Positions 16,298 to 25,381 of a stretch of 33,446 nucleotides of DNA are shown one piece after another; within the stretch, counting starts at the first letter, position 1, and every line of letters begins with the position of its first letter. The notes below the pieces were generated by a model. That model was given only the letters and a program-made list of their open reading frames with translations, did not search any database and was not told the DNA's origin. The stretch spans positions 1-33,446 of the forward strand of contig CANPXS010000013.1 of assembly GCA_947586625.1 (NCBI GenBank), read 5' to 3'. The DNA is from an uncultured Clostridia bacterium (lineage in GTDB: Bacteria; Bacillota; Clostridia; Oscillospirales; CAG-272). A program made the position numbers and the translations under genes.

Positions 16298-17410
16298 GTG
16301 GCGCTCGATATGCGAGATCTGCCCGCGCAGGTGCGCGAGTTCGCTTCATATAAAAGCATAACGCAGGGATGCTCTCCTAAGACGGTCGAGGAATACTGTC
16401 TCGATCTGCGCACGTTCTTCCGCTACATAGTCGCCGACCGCGAGCGCATGAGTCTCGACGACGAGACGATGGAGAATATCGACATCAGCGGCGTCGGCAT
16501 GGACGTGATAAGCGAGATCACGACGGCGGATATATACGAGTTTTTCAACTACGTCAACGGCACGCGCAAAAACGGCGCGTCTGCGCGGGCGCGCAAGCTG
16601 TCGGCGATAAAGGCTTTTTTCAAGTACATGACGGCCAAAACGCACAGGCTCGAGGTCAATCCCGCCGCCGACATAGAGTCGCCGAAAAAGAAAAAGTCGC
16701 TGCCGAAGCATCTGACGCTCGACGAGAGCATCGACCTGCTCGACGCGGTGAAAAACGATCCGCTCTGTAAGACGAAGGAGCGCGACTACGCCATAATAAC
16801 GCTGTTTCTGAACACGGGCATGCGCCTCTCCGAGCTTGTGGGCATATCGTTCGCCGACATCGACCGCGAGCTTCGCTCGCTGCGCGTCGTCGGGAAAGGC
16901 AATAAGGAGCGCATCATATACCTGAACGACGCGTGCCGCGACGCGCTCGGCGCGTATCTGCCTGTTCGTCAGGCGCAGCAGCCGAAGCCGGGGCACGAGG
17001 GCGCGCTGTTTCTGTCGTCGCAGAACAGACGAATAAGCAATAAGACGGTGCAGTGGCTCGTGGGCAAATATCTCGGCGAGGCGGGACTCGAATATAAGCA
17101 GTTTTCGACGCATAAGCTGCGCCATACGGCGGCGACGCTGATGTATCAGTCGGGACACGTCGACGTGAGAGTGCTCAAGGAGATACTCGGTCACGAGCAG
17201 CTCAACACGACGCAGATATATACGCACGTCTCAAACGAGGGCATGGAGGAGGCGGTCGCGGCGAACCCGCTCGCGAATGTTCCGGCGCCCGTAAGACATG
17301 CGCTGCCCGCCGTGCCGCGCGACGATAATGAAGCAAGCGGCGGCGAGTCCGCGCCGAATGTAAAAAAGAGAAGAAAAGCAAAATCGAGCATCGAGGAGAA
17401 CGGTAAATGA
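16298..17410 (+). CDS. Tyrosine recombinase, XerC/XerD family
   Basis: GMRLSELVGISFADID (Arg I), THKLRHTAATLMYQSG (HxLRHT), ILGHEQLNTTQIYTHVS (Tyr nucleophile). GTG start after RBS ggaggtga. Confidence 0.92.
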   Translation: MALDMRDLPAQVREFASYKSITQGCSPKTVEEYCLDLRTFFRYIVADRERMSLDDETMENIDISGVGMDVISEITTADIYEFFNYVNGTRKNGASARARKLSAIKAFFKYMTAKTHRLEVNPAADIESPKKKKSLPKHLTLDESIDLLDAVKNDPLCKTKERDYAIITLFLNTGMRLSELVGISFADIDRELRSLRVVGKGNKERIIYLNDACRDALGAYLPVRQAQQPKPGHEGALFLSSQNRRISNKTVQWLVGKYLGEAGLEYKQFSTHKLRHTAATLMYQSGHVDVRVLKEILGHEQLNTTQIYTHVSNEGMEEAVAANPLANVPAPVRHALPAVPRDDNEASGGESAPNVKKRRKAKSSIEENGK

Positions 17411-17994
17411 AACATAAGCAAGTCGAAAAGCATCCGGTCATAGGTCATCCGAAGTCGAAGGACGTCATAACTGTCCCGAACCTTTTGAGTCTCGTGCGAA
17501 TAATACTTATCCCGTTCATGATATATATTTATCTCTTTCAGAAGGACTACATACTCGCCGCGTGCGTGCTCGCGGTGTCGTATGCGTCCGACCTCGCCGA
17601 CGGCATAATCGCGCGGAAATTCGACATGGTGTCCGACCTCGGAAAGATACTCGACCCGCTCGCCGACAAGCTGACGCAGGCGTCGATGCTCGTGTGCATC
17701 TCGATTGGGCACAAGTACGGCTGGGCGCTGTTCGCGCTTTTGTTCGTGAAGGAGATAATGACGGCGCTGGCGGGATATTTCGCCGTCCGCAGAACGGGCG
17801 TCGTATCGGGGGCGAAGTGGTACGGCAAGGTCTGCACCGTCGCGCTCAACGCGATGTTCGCGCTGCTCTTGTTCATACCGATACCGGCGGAGGCGGAGCT
17901 GACGGTGATGATAGCGTGCGGAGCGTTCATGATAGGCTCGATGGTGGCGTACGTGCTGTTCTTCACGAAGCATTACACGAAGAACGACAAATAA
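17407..17994 (+). CDS. pgsA: CDP-diacylglycerol--glycerol-3-phosphate 3-phosphatidyltransferase
   Basis: VPNLLSLVRIILIPF and CDP-alcohol phosphotransferase motif SDLADGIIARKFDMVSDLGKILDPLADK. Confidence 0.92.
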   Translation: MKHKQVEKHPVIGHPKSKDVITVPNLLSLVRIILIPFMIYIYLFQKDYILAACVLAVSYASDLADGIIARKFDMVSDLGKILDPLADKLTQASMLVCISIGHKYGWALFALLFVKEIMTALAGYFAVRRTGVVSGAKWYGKVCTVALNAMFALLLFIPIPAEAELTVMIACGAFMIGSMVAYVLFFTKHYTKNDK

Positions 17995-18015
17995 CGGCGT
18001 AATGATACATAAAGC

Positions 18016-18039
18016 AAAAAAGGGCAAAAGCCCTTTTTT
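18016..18039 (+). terminator. Rho-independent terminator after pgsA
   Basis: AAAAAAGGGC aaaa GCCCTTTTTT. Confidence 0.85.
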
Positions 18040-18169
18040 GTTTATGTATCGCGGTCACGGCGACGCGTCAGCATCGGGGGTGCGGCGTTCTGCTGTCAGA
18101 GGGGAAGTCGTGCGCATTTATGTGACATTTGCTTCTAATGGGTTTTGCATCATCTCGGCAAATGAGGAT

Positions 18170-18589
18170 TTACCCCTCGAACGCATACAGATTGCCAAGT
18201 GGGATAGAAAAACCTAATGACTGATACATTTTGATGTCGCAATCCGCACATCCGACTGTGAGAGAACCCACGCCGCTTTCTTGATAAGCAAATCTGACTA
18301 ATTGTCTTGCGATTCCCCTGTGCCGATATTCCGGAACAATGTAGAAATCTTCAAACACGCCTCCCGTTTGGTAGTTAAATGTGGAATAGGCTTTTGTGAT
18401 GGAGCAGCAGGCAATCAATCTACCCTCATCAATACACCCGTAAAAGATTATTTGCCTCTTTCTAATAGCCTCAGATATGCTGTCAAAATCCTCATCCGTA
18501 GGCGGCTCTTCTCCAATTTCCTGTTTGTAACCTGTGTGAAGCACTTTAAGTCCGTCCATATTGTCATTCGTTATACGAATATATTCCAT
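18170..18589 (-). CDS. GNAT-family N-acetyltransferase
   Basis: MEYIRITNDNMDGLKVLHTGY...FEDFYIVPEYRHRGIARQLVRFAYQESG (acetyl-CoA motif RxxGxA). Start at 18589 preferred over the 18634 track start. Confidence 0.8.
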   Translation of the reverse strand: MEYIRITNDNMDGLKVLHTGYKQEIGEEPPTDEDFDSISEAIRKRQIIFYGCIDEGRLIACCSITKAYSTFNYQTGGVFEDFYIVPEYRHRGIARQLVRFAYQESGVGSLTVGCADCDIKMYQSLGFSIPLGNLYAFEG

Positions 18590-18825
18590 TTGTTCTCTCC
18601 ATTTCAAGTGTCGATTTGTCGAACAGTCGCCCACTCGGCATTTCCCATTATACCACCCAAATGTGAAGAAATCTACTGCTCGTTAAACGGTTGATCGAAT
18701 TTATTCCGAAGTTTCTGCCTGCCTCGAACAGAAAACGCTCCGGCGAATTTACTCACCCGGAGCGGTTCCTATCCGATGTCACGGCTCGCAAAATAGCGCG
18801 AGTCTTTTTTATTTGCATATCACGT

Positions 18826-20271
18826 TCACTCCGCCGCGTCAACCTCGGGTGTGAATCGACCGTTCATGCGCAGAAACAGCGCCTCCCCCTCCATTTTCGG
18901 GCGCAGCTGCGTCATGTGCGTCGCGAGGATATAGAAAACGCCGCGCCGCGACAGATAGCGGAGTATATGCGACAGTCCGTCCGCGCCCTCCTCGTACGAC
19001 GTCGACTGGAACGTCTCGTTCAGAATGACGAGCGCGCCGGACGCGGCGCCGTTCACGAGCGTCGACATCTCGCGCACCTCCTGCTCGAATCTGCCCGCGT
19101 CGTTAAACTCCTTTTCGCCCTCCGCGAACTGCTCGGAAAACGATGTGTATATCCGCAGCGCCGCATCGCTTGCGGGGATAGGCAGTCCCGCCTGCGCGAG
19201 AAGCTGCGAGGTCGTAAGCGAGCGCAGAAACGACGTCTTGCCGCTGCCGTTTTCGCCGTAAATTATGATGCCGTTTGTGCGCTCGGGCACCGTGAACGTG
19301 TGAGGCACGATGTCGGCCGCGTCGTGCTCTGTGAGCAGCGCGACGTCGTAGAGCCCCGTGAACAAATGTGTGCTGCCGAACTCAGGGAAAACGAACGGGA
19401 CTTCCTTCCGCGTTAGGAACGCGGCGTACTCGACCGCCGCCTCGTAAAACAGCAGCTCGTGCCCGATGTCGGAGTAGCGGTCGACGATCTCCTTTATGAT
19501 GCTGTCGGTCACGTTGGCGAGCTCGGCGAACGGCGTCGGCATGAGTTCTCCCGTCTCCGTCTCGGTCGGGGAAACGCTCTCGCATCTGTACGACTCGACG
19601 GGTTTTGAAAACAGTCGGCGGCGCGTCCGCGTCTCCGGGTCCGTTATCTTCACATATCCGCCGTCGATGAGTTCGGCGGCGCATATTTTGCCCGTGCCGT
19701 CGAGCGTCACGCGCATGTTGGCGGGACCCGATTCCGCGCATCGCTCGATATCGCCGCATACGGTGACGAGCTTTTCAAAGCTGTCGCCGGCGGTGCACAG
19801 CTTCAACTCTGACAAAAGCGCGCGCAGCGCCTCGGATGTCGGACGGTACGATTCGAGCGTGTCCTTCATGTCGCGCACGACGTAAAGGAGCCTGCCGAGC
19901 GTCGACGCGCTGAACGAGCACCGTTCGCGCGCGTCGCGCACCGCCGATCTTTTCGCGTGCGCGCCGCCGAGCTTCGAGCGCTTGAACGCGTTCCACGACG
20001 AACGTATGTCGTCGAGCTGGCTCGACAGCGTTTTCATCGACGACAAAAGTCCCGGATGCGATATGAAATCGCGCGCCGCCGCTTGCCTGTACGCGATGTC
20101 CTCGACGTTTATGAGCGGATGCGATATCGCCTCAACGAGCGCGGCGCACGCGCCCGGCGAGCGCACTATCTGCGGCAGCGACAGATCGAGCGAGAGGTGG
20201 TAGAGCGTGCGCTCGCCGACTGTGCCTGTCGGCGCGGACGCGCCTTTTTTTGCGAGCAGATACTGTCCCAT
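18826..20271 (-). CDS. MutS-like ATPase without mismatch-recognition domain (second of pair)
   Basis: IIIYGENGSGKTSFLRSLTTSQLLAQAGLPIPAS (Walker A and MutS-type context), GALVILNETFQSTSYEEGADGL (Walker B, NE instead of DE). TGATG overlap with upstream CDS. Confidence 0.82.
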   Translation of the reverse strand: MGQYLLAKKGASAPTGTVGERTLYHLSLDLSLPQIVRSPGACAALVEAISHPLINVEDIAYRQAAARDFISHPGLLSSMKTLSSQLDDIRSSWNAFKRSKLGGAHAKRSAVRDARERCSFSASTLGRLLYVVRDMKDTLESYRPTSEALRALLSELKLCTAGDSFEKLVTVCGDIERCAESGPANMRVTLDGTGKICAAELIDGGYVKITDPETRTRRRLFSKPVESYRCESVSPTETETGELMPTPFAELANVTDSIIKEIVDRYSDIGHELLFYEAAVEYAAFLTRKEVPFVFPEFGSTHLFTGLYDVALLTEHDAADIVPHTFTVPERTNGIIIYGENGSGKTSFLRSLTTSQLLAQAGLPIPASDAALRIYTSFSEQFAEGEKEFNDAGRFEQEVREMSTLVNGAASGALVILNETFQSTSYEEGADGLSHILRYLSRRGVFYILATHMTQLRPKMEGEALFLRMNGRFTPEVDAAE

Positions 20272-21722
20272 CACACATCTCCCCCTTCGAGCGACTCGCG
20301 GTCAAGTCCGTATTTTTTGAGTATATCGCGTGCGAACGAGCTTTTGTTCGTGCGCCTGCGCTCGATTTTGAACGTGCGTGCGTTGTCCTCTCCCGCAACG
20401 ACGGCTTCGAGAAAGTCGAAGTGCTCCGCCGACTCCGTGAGCTCGTGAAAATGCGTGACGAATATGCCGAAGAACCCGCGCTCCTTCATGCGCCGCCCCG
20501 TGTCCTCGGTCAGCGAACAGCCGTATTTGTCGTTCGTGCCGCTGTAAGTCTCGTTATAGAGCAGGAAGCTGTCGCTGTCGGCGGAGTCGAGCATGGACGC
20601 GACGCGTCGTGCCTCGTCCTCGAGCCTGCCGCCCGAAAGAAGCCTTTCGTCGGCGGGGAAGTGCGTGCGGACGTCGCGAAACGGGTAAATCTCCGCGTCG
20701 GAGGCGAATATGGGCGCGCCGGCGAGGAATAGTATAAGATTCGCGCCGACGCATCGCAGATACGTCGTCTTGCCGCCGCCGTTTGCGCCGACGAGAAACG
20801 AGAATGCGCATTCCTCGGTGAAGTCGATGTCGTTCGGCACGATGCGCGGCGCGTTTTTATAAAGAAGCGTGACGTCGCAGGCGCCGCGCGCCGTATATTT
20901 TCTCGTCGCAGACACGCGCGGAAAGCACACGGGAAGTCCCGCTTCACGCGCGCGCGATAAAAGTCCGCATATATCGAGGCAGAACGACACCTGCGGCAAA
21001 AGCTGCAATATGTCGTCGAGCGGCAGCTCGTCATACGGGACGAACGCGGTGCGCGCCTCGCCGACCGTATCGGCGAAAAGCGCGCAAAACGGCGCGTCGA
21101 CGGCGGGACTGACCTCGATGCCGTTCGGATGCGTGCGCATACGCGCCTCCGTCTTGCCGACCGCAAATCCGAGCGCGTCCGCGCACTCGCGCACCGTTTC
21201 TTCAAACGGCACGCTGCCGTAGTCGGGCGCGAGCCACGACTTCTCGAAAAACGACATATCGAACACATTGACGCGCGAGAGCGCGTCCTTCGCCTTTTGC
21301 GCGGCGTCGTCGATGCGTGACATCGCCTCTGTGCGCTCGCCGCCGCACCAATAGTCCGCGAGCGCGTCTGTGAGCGTGCAGCCGCGAAGCGTCGGTATCG
21401 CGCGCCATGCGTCGACGAGGCGCTCCTCGAGCGCGGCGAGCAAAAACAGCTTTTCACTGCCGACCGACGCGTGCTTATACTGCGAGCGCAGCTTTGACAG
21501 CGCGCGCAGCCTGTCGGCGAAGTCGGACATTTTGTCTCGCACACATTCGTCGCCGAGAAGGCGGAACAGCTCCTGACGCAAAAGTATCACATCTGCGCCG
21601 CACGGATGCGTCAGCATGTGACACGTGTCGTCGGACAAGAGCTTCGTGAGCTGCATATCGGCGACGGTGGCGAATGGGATCGAGTGCTGCAAATCGCCGC
21701 GAAGTAAAGTCGGCGCGTTCAT
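20271..21722 (-). CDS. MutS-like ATPase without mismatch-recognition domain (first of pair)
   Basis: FSFLVGANGGGKTTYLRCVGANLILFLAGAPIFAS, SFLLYNETYSGTNDKYG, GIFVTHFHEL. RBS gggagg upstream of ATG 21722. Confidence 0.82.
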   Translation of the reverse strand: MNAPTLLRGDLQHSIPFATVADMQLTKLLSDDTCHMLTHPCGADVILLRQELFRLLGDECVRDKMSDFADRLRALSKLRSQYKHASVGSEKLFLLAALEERLVDAWRAIPTLRGCTLTDALADYWCGGERTEAMSRIDDAAQKAKDALSRVNVFDMSFFEKSWLAPDYGSVPFEETVRECADALGFAVGKTEARMRTHPNGIEVSPAVDAPFCALFADTVGEARTAFVPYDELPLDDILQLLPQVSFCLDICGLLSRAREAGLPVCFPRVSATRKYTARGACDVTLLYKNAPRIVPNDIDFTEECAFSFLVGANGGGKTTYLRCVGANLILFLAGAPIFASDAEIYPFRDVRTHFPADERLLSGGRLEDEARRVASMLDSADSDSFLLYNETYSGTNDKYGCSLTEDTGRRMKERGFFGIFVTHFHELTESAEHFDFLEAVVAGEDNARTFKIERRRTNKSSFARDILKKYGLDRESLEGGDV

Positions 21723-21802
21723 GACGTCCTCCCGTTTTGCTTGATACATACTCTAACTATACCATTTTCGCCGCGCGATTGCAAGCGCCGATTATGCAAA
21801 AA

Positions 21803-21829
21803 AGCGGAGAGACAGAACGTCTCTCCGCT
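21803..21829 (-). terminator. Rho-independent terminator of the sortase/LCP operon
   Basis: Minus strand: AGCGGAGAGAC gttct GTCTCTCCGCT TTTTTTGCATAA. Confidence 0.85.
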
Positions 21830-21877
21830 GAAAAGTCAAAGATCAAATTGTATATTTAAGAAACGACCCGCCGCGTC

Positions 21878-22954
21878 TCACTCGGCCGTCTGTGAGGCGT
21901 CTTCGCCGCCCTCCTTCGGCTCATAGAAGATATCTATGATCTGCCGTTGCAGCGCGTCCTCGTCGGCGTAGAACTCCATGTGCTCGCTGTCGCCTACCAT
22001 CGACTCGCCCTTGATGGTATCGATGCCGATGAACTCGTATTCGTCTATGGCGTTCAGCAGATCGGAGAGCTGCGTCGCAGTACAGTCGGAGAGCATTTGA
22101 TCGGACAGACTCGTTATAAGATCGAACCCGAACATCGGATCCGACGCTATCGCACTCTTCGCCTGCGTGTAGAATCCGTTCAGATACTGGCGTTGACGCT
22201 CCATGCGGTGACTGTTCGTGCTGTTGTCAAGACCCTTGCGCGCGCGGACATATGTGAGCGCATGCTGACCGAACAGCGTTACTTCTTCTCCGAGCACGAG
22301 CGTGTCGTCGATGCCGGAAAAATCGTCGAGGACTTTAACTGTCACGCCGCCGACCTTGTCGTTTATTTTCTGAACCGCGTCCATAGTCAGCGAAACGTAG
22401 TGGTCGATTTCCGTACCGTACAGGTACGTCGATACGGCTCGCACCGTGTTCTCGCAGCTGTCGGTCTTGCCGCTGCCGTACGCGTACGCGACGGCAAGCT
22501 GCGCAACGGTGCTGCCGACGATCTCGCCGTTGAAGCCGAGAATGTCGACGGAAGACATCGAATCGCGGTCGACATGGATCGCGCGGATAGTTTCGTTTTT
22601 ATCGTCGATAACGAGCAGAGCAAGAAAGTCCGCCCGCGCATAGTTATTGAATGAGCCCTCCGCGGACCCGTCATTGTCGCTCGTCGTGTCTATGCCCATA
22701 ACGAGGAGCGTTCGAATGTTATTCTTCAGGTAGTACCATTTGCCGTCAAATCGAACCTTATAGCGGTCGTCATATGAATCGGTACCGTCGGCGATGTTGC
22801 CGGTGCCTTCACCGTGGGACGGGTAACCATCCTGCCGGTCCTCCCAAAAGTGAAGGACCAGCAGGAGACCCGCGAGCACGAGCGCAACTATCGCCGCTGC
22901 CGCGATCATGCGCGGCAGCATCTTCTTAGTTTGCTTTTGCTCTAATGTAGACAT
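21878..22954 (-). CDS. LytR-CpsA-Psr (LCP) family cell-wall ligase
   Basis: N-terminal TM; LLVMGIDTT, ARADFLALLVIDDKNETIRAIHVDRDS, HYVSLTMDAVQKINDKVGGVTV, LTYVRARKGLDNSTNSHRMERQRQYL. Confidence 0.92.
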   Translation of the reverse strand: MSTLEQKQTKKMLPRMIAAAAIVALVLAGLLLVLHFWEDRQDGYPSHGEGTGNIADGTDSYDDRYKVRFDGKWYYLKNNIRTLLVMGIDTTSDNDGSAEGSFNNYARADFLALLVIDDKNETIRAIHVDRDSMSSVDILGFNGEIVGSTVAQLAVAYAYGSGKTDSCENTVRAVSTYLYGTEIDHYVSLTMDAVQKINDKVGGVTVKVLDDFSGIDDTLVLGEEVTLFGQHALTYVRARKGLDNSTNSHRMERQRQYLNGFYTQAKSAIASDPMFGFDLITSLSDQMLSDCTATQLSDLLNAIDEYEFIGIDTIKGESMVGDSEHMEFYADEDALQRQIIDIFYEPKEGGEDASQTAE

Positions 22955-23619
22955 TAGTCCTCGTCAGCCTTCTTACGGCCATAGCAGAGCACGACGATGC
23001 CGGCGATGCCTGCTGCAACTGCTGCAGCTGCGAGAGCTACGGGAGCGGACTCACCCGTTGTCGGGGAATCCGGAACCTGCGTGGTCTCGGTGCTTACAAC
23101 AACTGCGAAAGGTGAGAAGTTGCTTGCGGAGAAGGTAAGAACACCGTTCTCAACCTTTGCATCCTTAACTACTTCCCATGCGCTACCGGTGTAATGCAGC
23201 AGAGCTACGAAATTCTCGAACGAGTCAGACTTGAGCGAGATCGTGAGCGTGCCGTAGTTGTCGCCCTCAACAGAAATGTCGAAGAGATCGCTGATAGCGA
23301 GATCAGCAGTCTTGACACCCTGCTCAGCAGCAACCGTAGCGATGTCGGCGCTGAGAGCGGCTACGTCAGCAGCGGTTTCGATGCTTTCGTAAGCGGCCTT
23401 CATCTCAGCCTGAGCGGCCTCGGAGAGAGTGCTCTGCTCGCCGCTTGCAACAACCGTTACAGAACCTTTCCACTCGGGATTCGAGCTTGTGGGGGTTTCT
23501 GCAACTGCGGGAGCTTCAACAGCGGAAATGCTTCCGACGAAGTTGTCAGCGAAGACTGACGTCATCATCGAGAAGACGAGCATCACCGATAATGCGATTG
23601 CGAAAAAGCCTTTTTTCAT
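22954..23619 (-). CDS. Secreted, sortase-anchored surface protein with SPTTG sorting signal
   Basis: Signal peptide MKKGFFAIALSVMLVFSMMTSVFA; C-terminal PDSPTTGESAPVALAAAAVAAGIAGIVVLCYGRKKADED. RBS gaaaggag. Confidence 0.88.
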   Translation of the reverse strand: MKKGFFAIALSVMLVFSMMTSVFADNFVGSISAVEAPAVAETPTSSNPEWKGSVTVVASGEQSTLSEAAQAEMKAAYESIETAADVAALSADIATVAAEQGVKTADLAISDLFDISVEGDNYGTLTISLKSDSFENFVALLHYTGSAWEVVKDAKVENGVLTFSASNFSPFAVVVSTETTQVPDSPTTGESAPVALAAAAVAAGIAGIVVLCYGRKKADED

Positions 23620-23702
23620 ACGTATTAACTCCTTTCTGAAAGATTTTAATTAAACGGATCGCTCCGAATAATTAACAAAAAGTAAGTATGACGGGAATGT
23701 CC

Positions 23703-24533
23703 CTACGAAACGATTTCGATGAGCTTTGCAAGAACGATATAGCGCTGTTTGTTCGTGCCCTGCAGGCACGTAGACAAAACAAGTATGTTGTCGTCTTCGC
23801 CCACCTCAACGGATCTGTCGATCTTTGTGCCTAAACTCTTTGTCGCATATATCACCTTCAGGAACTTGTCGATCTGACTCTTATCCTTGAAGTCCTTGTA
23901 TTTGTACATTATGTGCTCGGTGCCGTACGGGACGGCGGCAAACACGATATAGTGGAGCTCGCGGTCGGGAAGATAAATTATGAGTTCCTGATATTTTTCA
24001 AACGTCTCGTCGTCGGAGTAATACTCCTGGAGCCTTCCGAACATGCCGCCGGAACGCAGCCTGTGACCGTATATTATCGTGACCGGATCAGTATAGTCGA
24101 GACCGTTGTGCGTATGCTGGGTAAAAAGCGTGCCGTCGGTGTCATGCTCGCCGTCGATATTGAGCCTCAGATAATGCTCGTCCTCGGTCGGATGCTGCAC
24201 GACGGGATACGAAATGTCCGTGCCCGGTATCTGGAACCACGAATATATGTCCTCGCATCTTTCCTTCAGCGTGACAAAATCAACGGGCGACACATATTCC
24301 TCTTTACTAGCCGTCGTCTCGCCGCCGGACGTTACAGCATCGGTATCAGCGATCGTGTCCGTGCCGCCTGTCGGATCGGTCCCGACATCGGGGACGATGC
24401 TTTTGTCGGCATTCCTTGTGTCCGTCGGCCCGCCAACGATATTAAGATCATGCTTGCGGGGGATCAGCATGACAACGAACACGACGCAGAGCAAAAGACA
24501 TAAAACGCCCGCGATCAAGTATTTCTTGTTCAT
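23703..24533 (-). CDS. Class B sortase
   Basis: YSWFQIPGTDISYPVVQHPTEDEHYL, GTLFTQHTHNGLDYTDPVTIIYGHRLRSGGMFGRL (catalytic His), ILVLSTCLQGTNKQRYIVLAKL (TLxTC-like Cys and Arg). Confidence 0.93.
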   Translation of the reverse strand: MNKKYLIAGVLCLLLCVVFVVMLIPRKHDLNIVGGPTDTRNADKSIVPDVGTDPTGGTDTIADTDAVTSGGETTASKEEYVSPVDFVTLKERCEDIYSWFQIPGTDISYPVVQHPTEDEHYLRLNIDGEHDTDGTLFTQHTHNGLDYTDPVTIIYGHRLRSGGMFGRLQEYYSDDETFEKYQELIIYLPDRELHYIVFAAVPYGTEHIMYKYKDFKDKSQIDKFLKVIYATKSLGTKIDRSVEVGEDDNILVLSTCLQGTNKQRYIVLAKLIEIVS

Positions 24534-24593
24534 CTCATGACCTCCCGAACGGACGGGGAAACGATGTGCGCCGAATCAAAACCGATATGCGCG

Positions 24594-25361
24594 TCACTCC
24601 GCGTCCGTGTCGGACTGATAATATTTGTAGTATTTGCCGTACTTTCCGTATCTGCCGTACTTTCCGTACCTGCCGTACCGCTTGTGTTCTTCCTTAACGT
24701 CGTTCATCTGTATGCCGAGTATCTTTGCGTCGGCGAGCGTCAGCGACCTTATGCAGGAGCGAAGCTCTTTGCGCTCCGTGTAGTTCTCGCGCACGACGAC
24801 TATGATGCCGTCGAGCACGGGCGACAGTACGAGCGCGTCGGAGACGATGTTGACGGGCGGAAGGTCGACGATGATGAAGTCAAACTTTGTCGACAACACA
24901 CGAAGAACGACCTGCATCTGCTTAGATGCGAGCAGTTCGCTCGGATTCGGCGGCAGATCGCCGGCGGTGATTATCCGCCAGTTTTCATTTACGCCGGACG
25001 ATTTGACGAACATGCCGAGGTCGCCGCTCGGCGACACGAGTATGTTCGAGAGTCCCGGCGATCCGGGCATCTCCATTTTGCTCGCCACGGACGGCAGTCT
25101 CATGTCGCCGTCTATGAGGAGCACGCGCTTGCCCATCTCGGCGAGCGTGTACGAGAGGTTTATGGAAGTTGTGCTCTTTCCTTCGCCGCGTATCGAGCTC
25201 GTCACGCCGATTATGCGGCACCTGCTGCCCTCGCTCGGCAGCGCGAACATTATATTCGTGCGGAGCAGCTTATATGCCTCCGACGCGGTAAAATTCAGAT
25301 TCTTATGCAGCGTCCTGCGCTGCTGTTCTATACTCTGTATCTTTTCGTTCTTCTTCGCCAT
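24594..25361 (-). CDS. Bacterial tyrosine kinase (CpsD/CapB-type) with Tyr-rich C-terminal tail
   Basis: VTSSIRGEGKSTTSINLSYTLAEMGKRVLLIDGDMRLPS (Walker A/A'), FDFIIVDLPP (Walker B); C-terminus RYGRYGKYGRYGKYGKYYKYYQSDTDAE. Confidence 0.93.
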   Translation of the reverse strand: MAKKNEKIQSIEQQRRTLHKNLNFTASEAYKLLRTNIMFALPSEGSRCRIIGVTSSIRGEGKSTTSINLSYTLAEMGKRVLLIDGDMRLPSVASKMEMPGSPGLSNILVSPSGDLGMFVKSSGVNENWRIITAGDLPPNPSELLASKQMQVVLRVLSTKFDFIIVDLPPVNIVSDALVLSPVLDGIIVVVRENYTERKELRSCIRSLTLADAKILGIQMNDVKEEHKRYGRYGKYGRYGKYGKYYKYYQSDTDAE

Positions 25362-25381
25362 TACCCGATTCTCCGTCTCTG

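Noticed and set aside
16298-17410. Tyrosine recombinase as marker of an integrated mobile element
   Set aside because: XerC/D-like, followed directly by pgsA with a 4-bp overlap; no att sites, tRNA or phage genes seen. Probably the housekeeping recombinase.
22646-22720. Possible tRNA-like gttcgaat motif in the LCP gene
   Set aside because: Inside an intact CDS, with no acceptor stem or anticodon arm around it.
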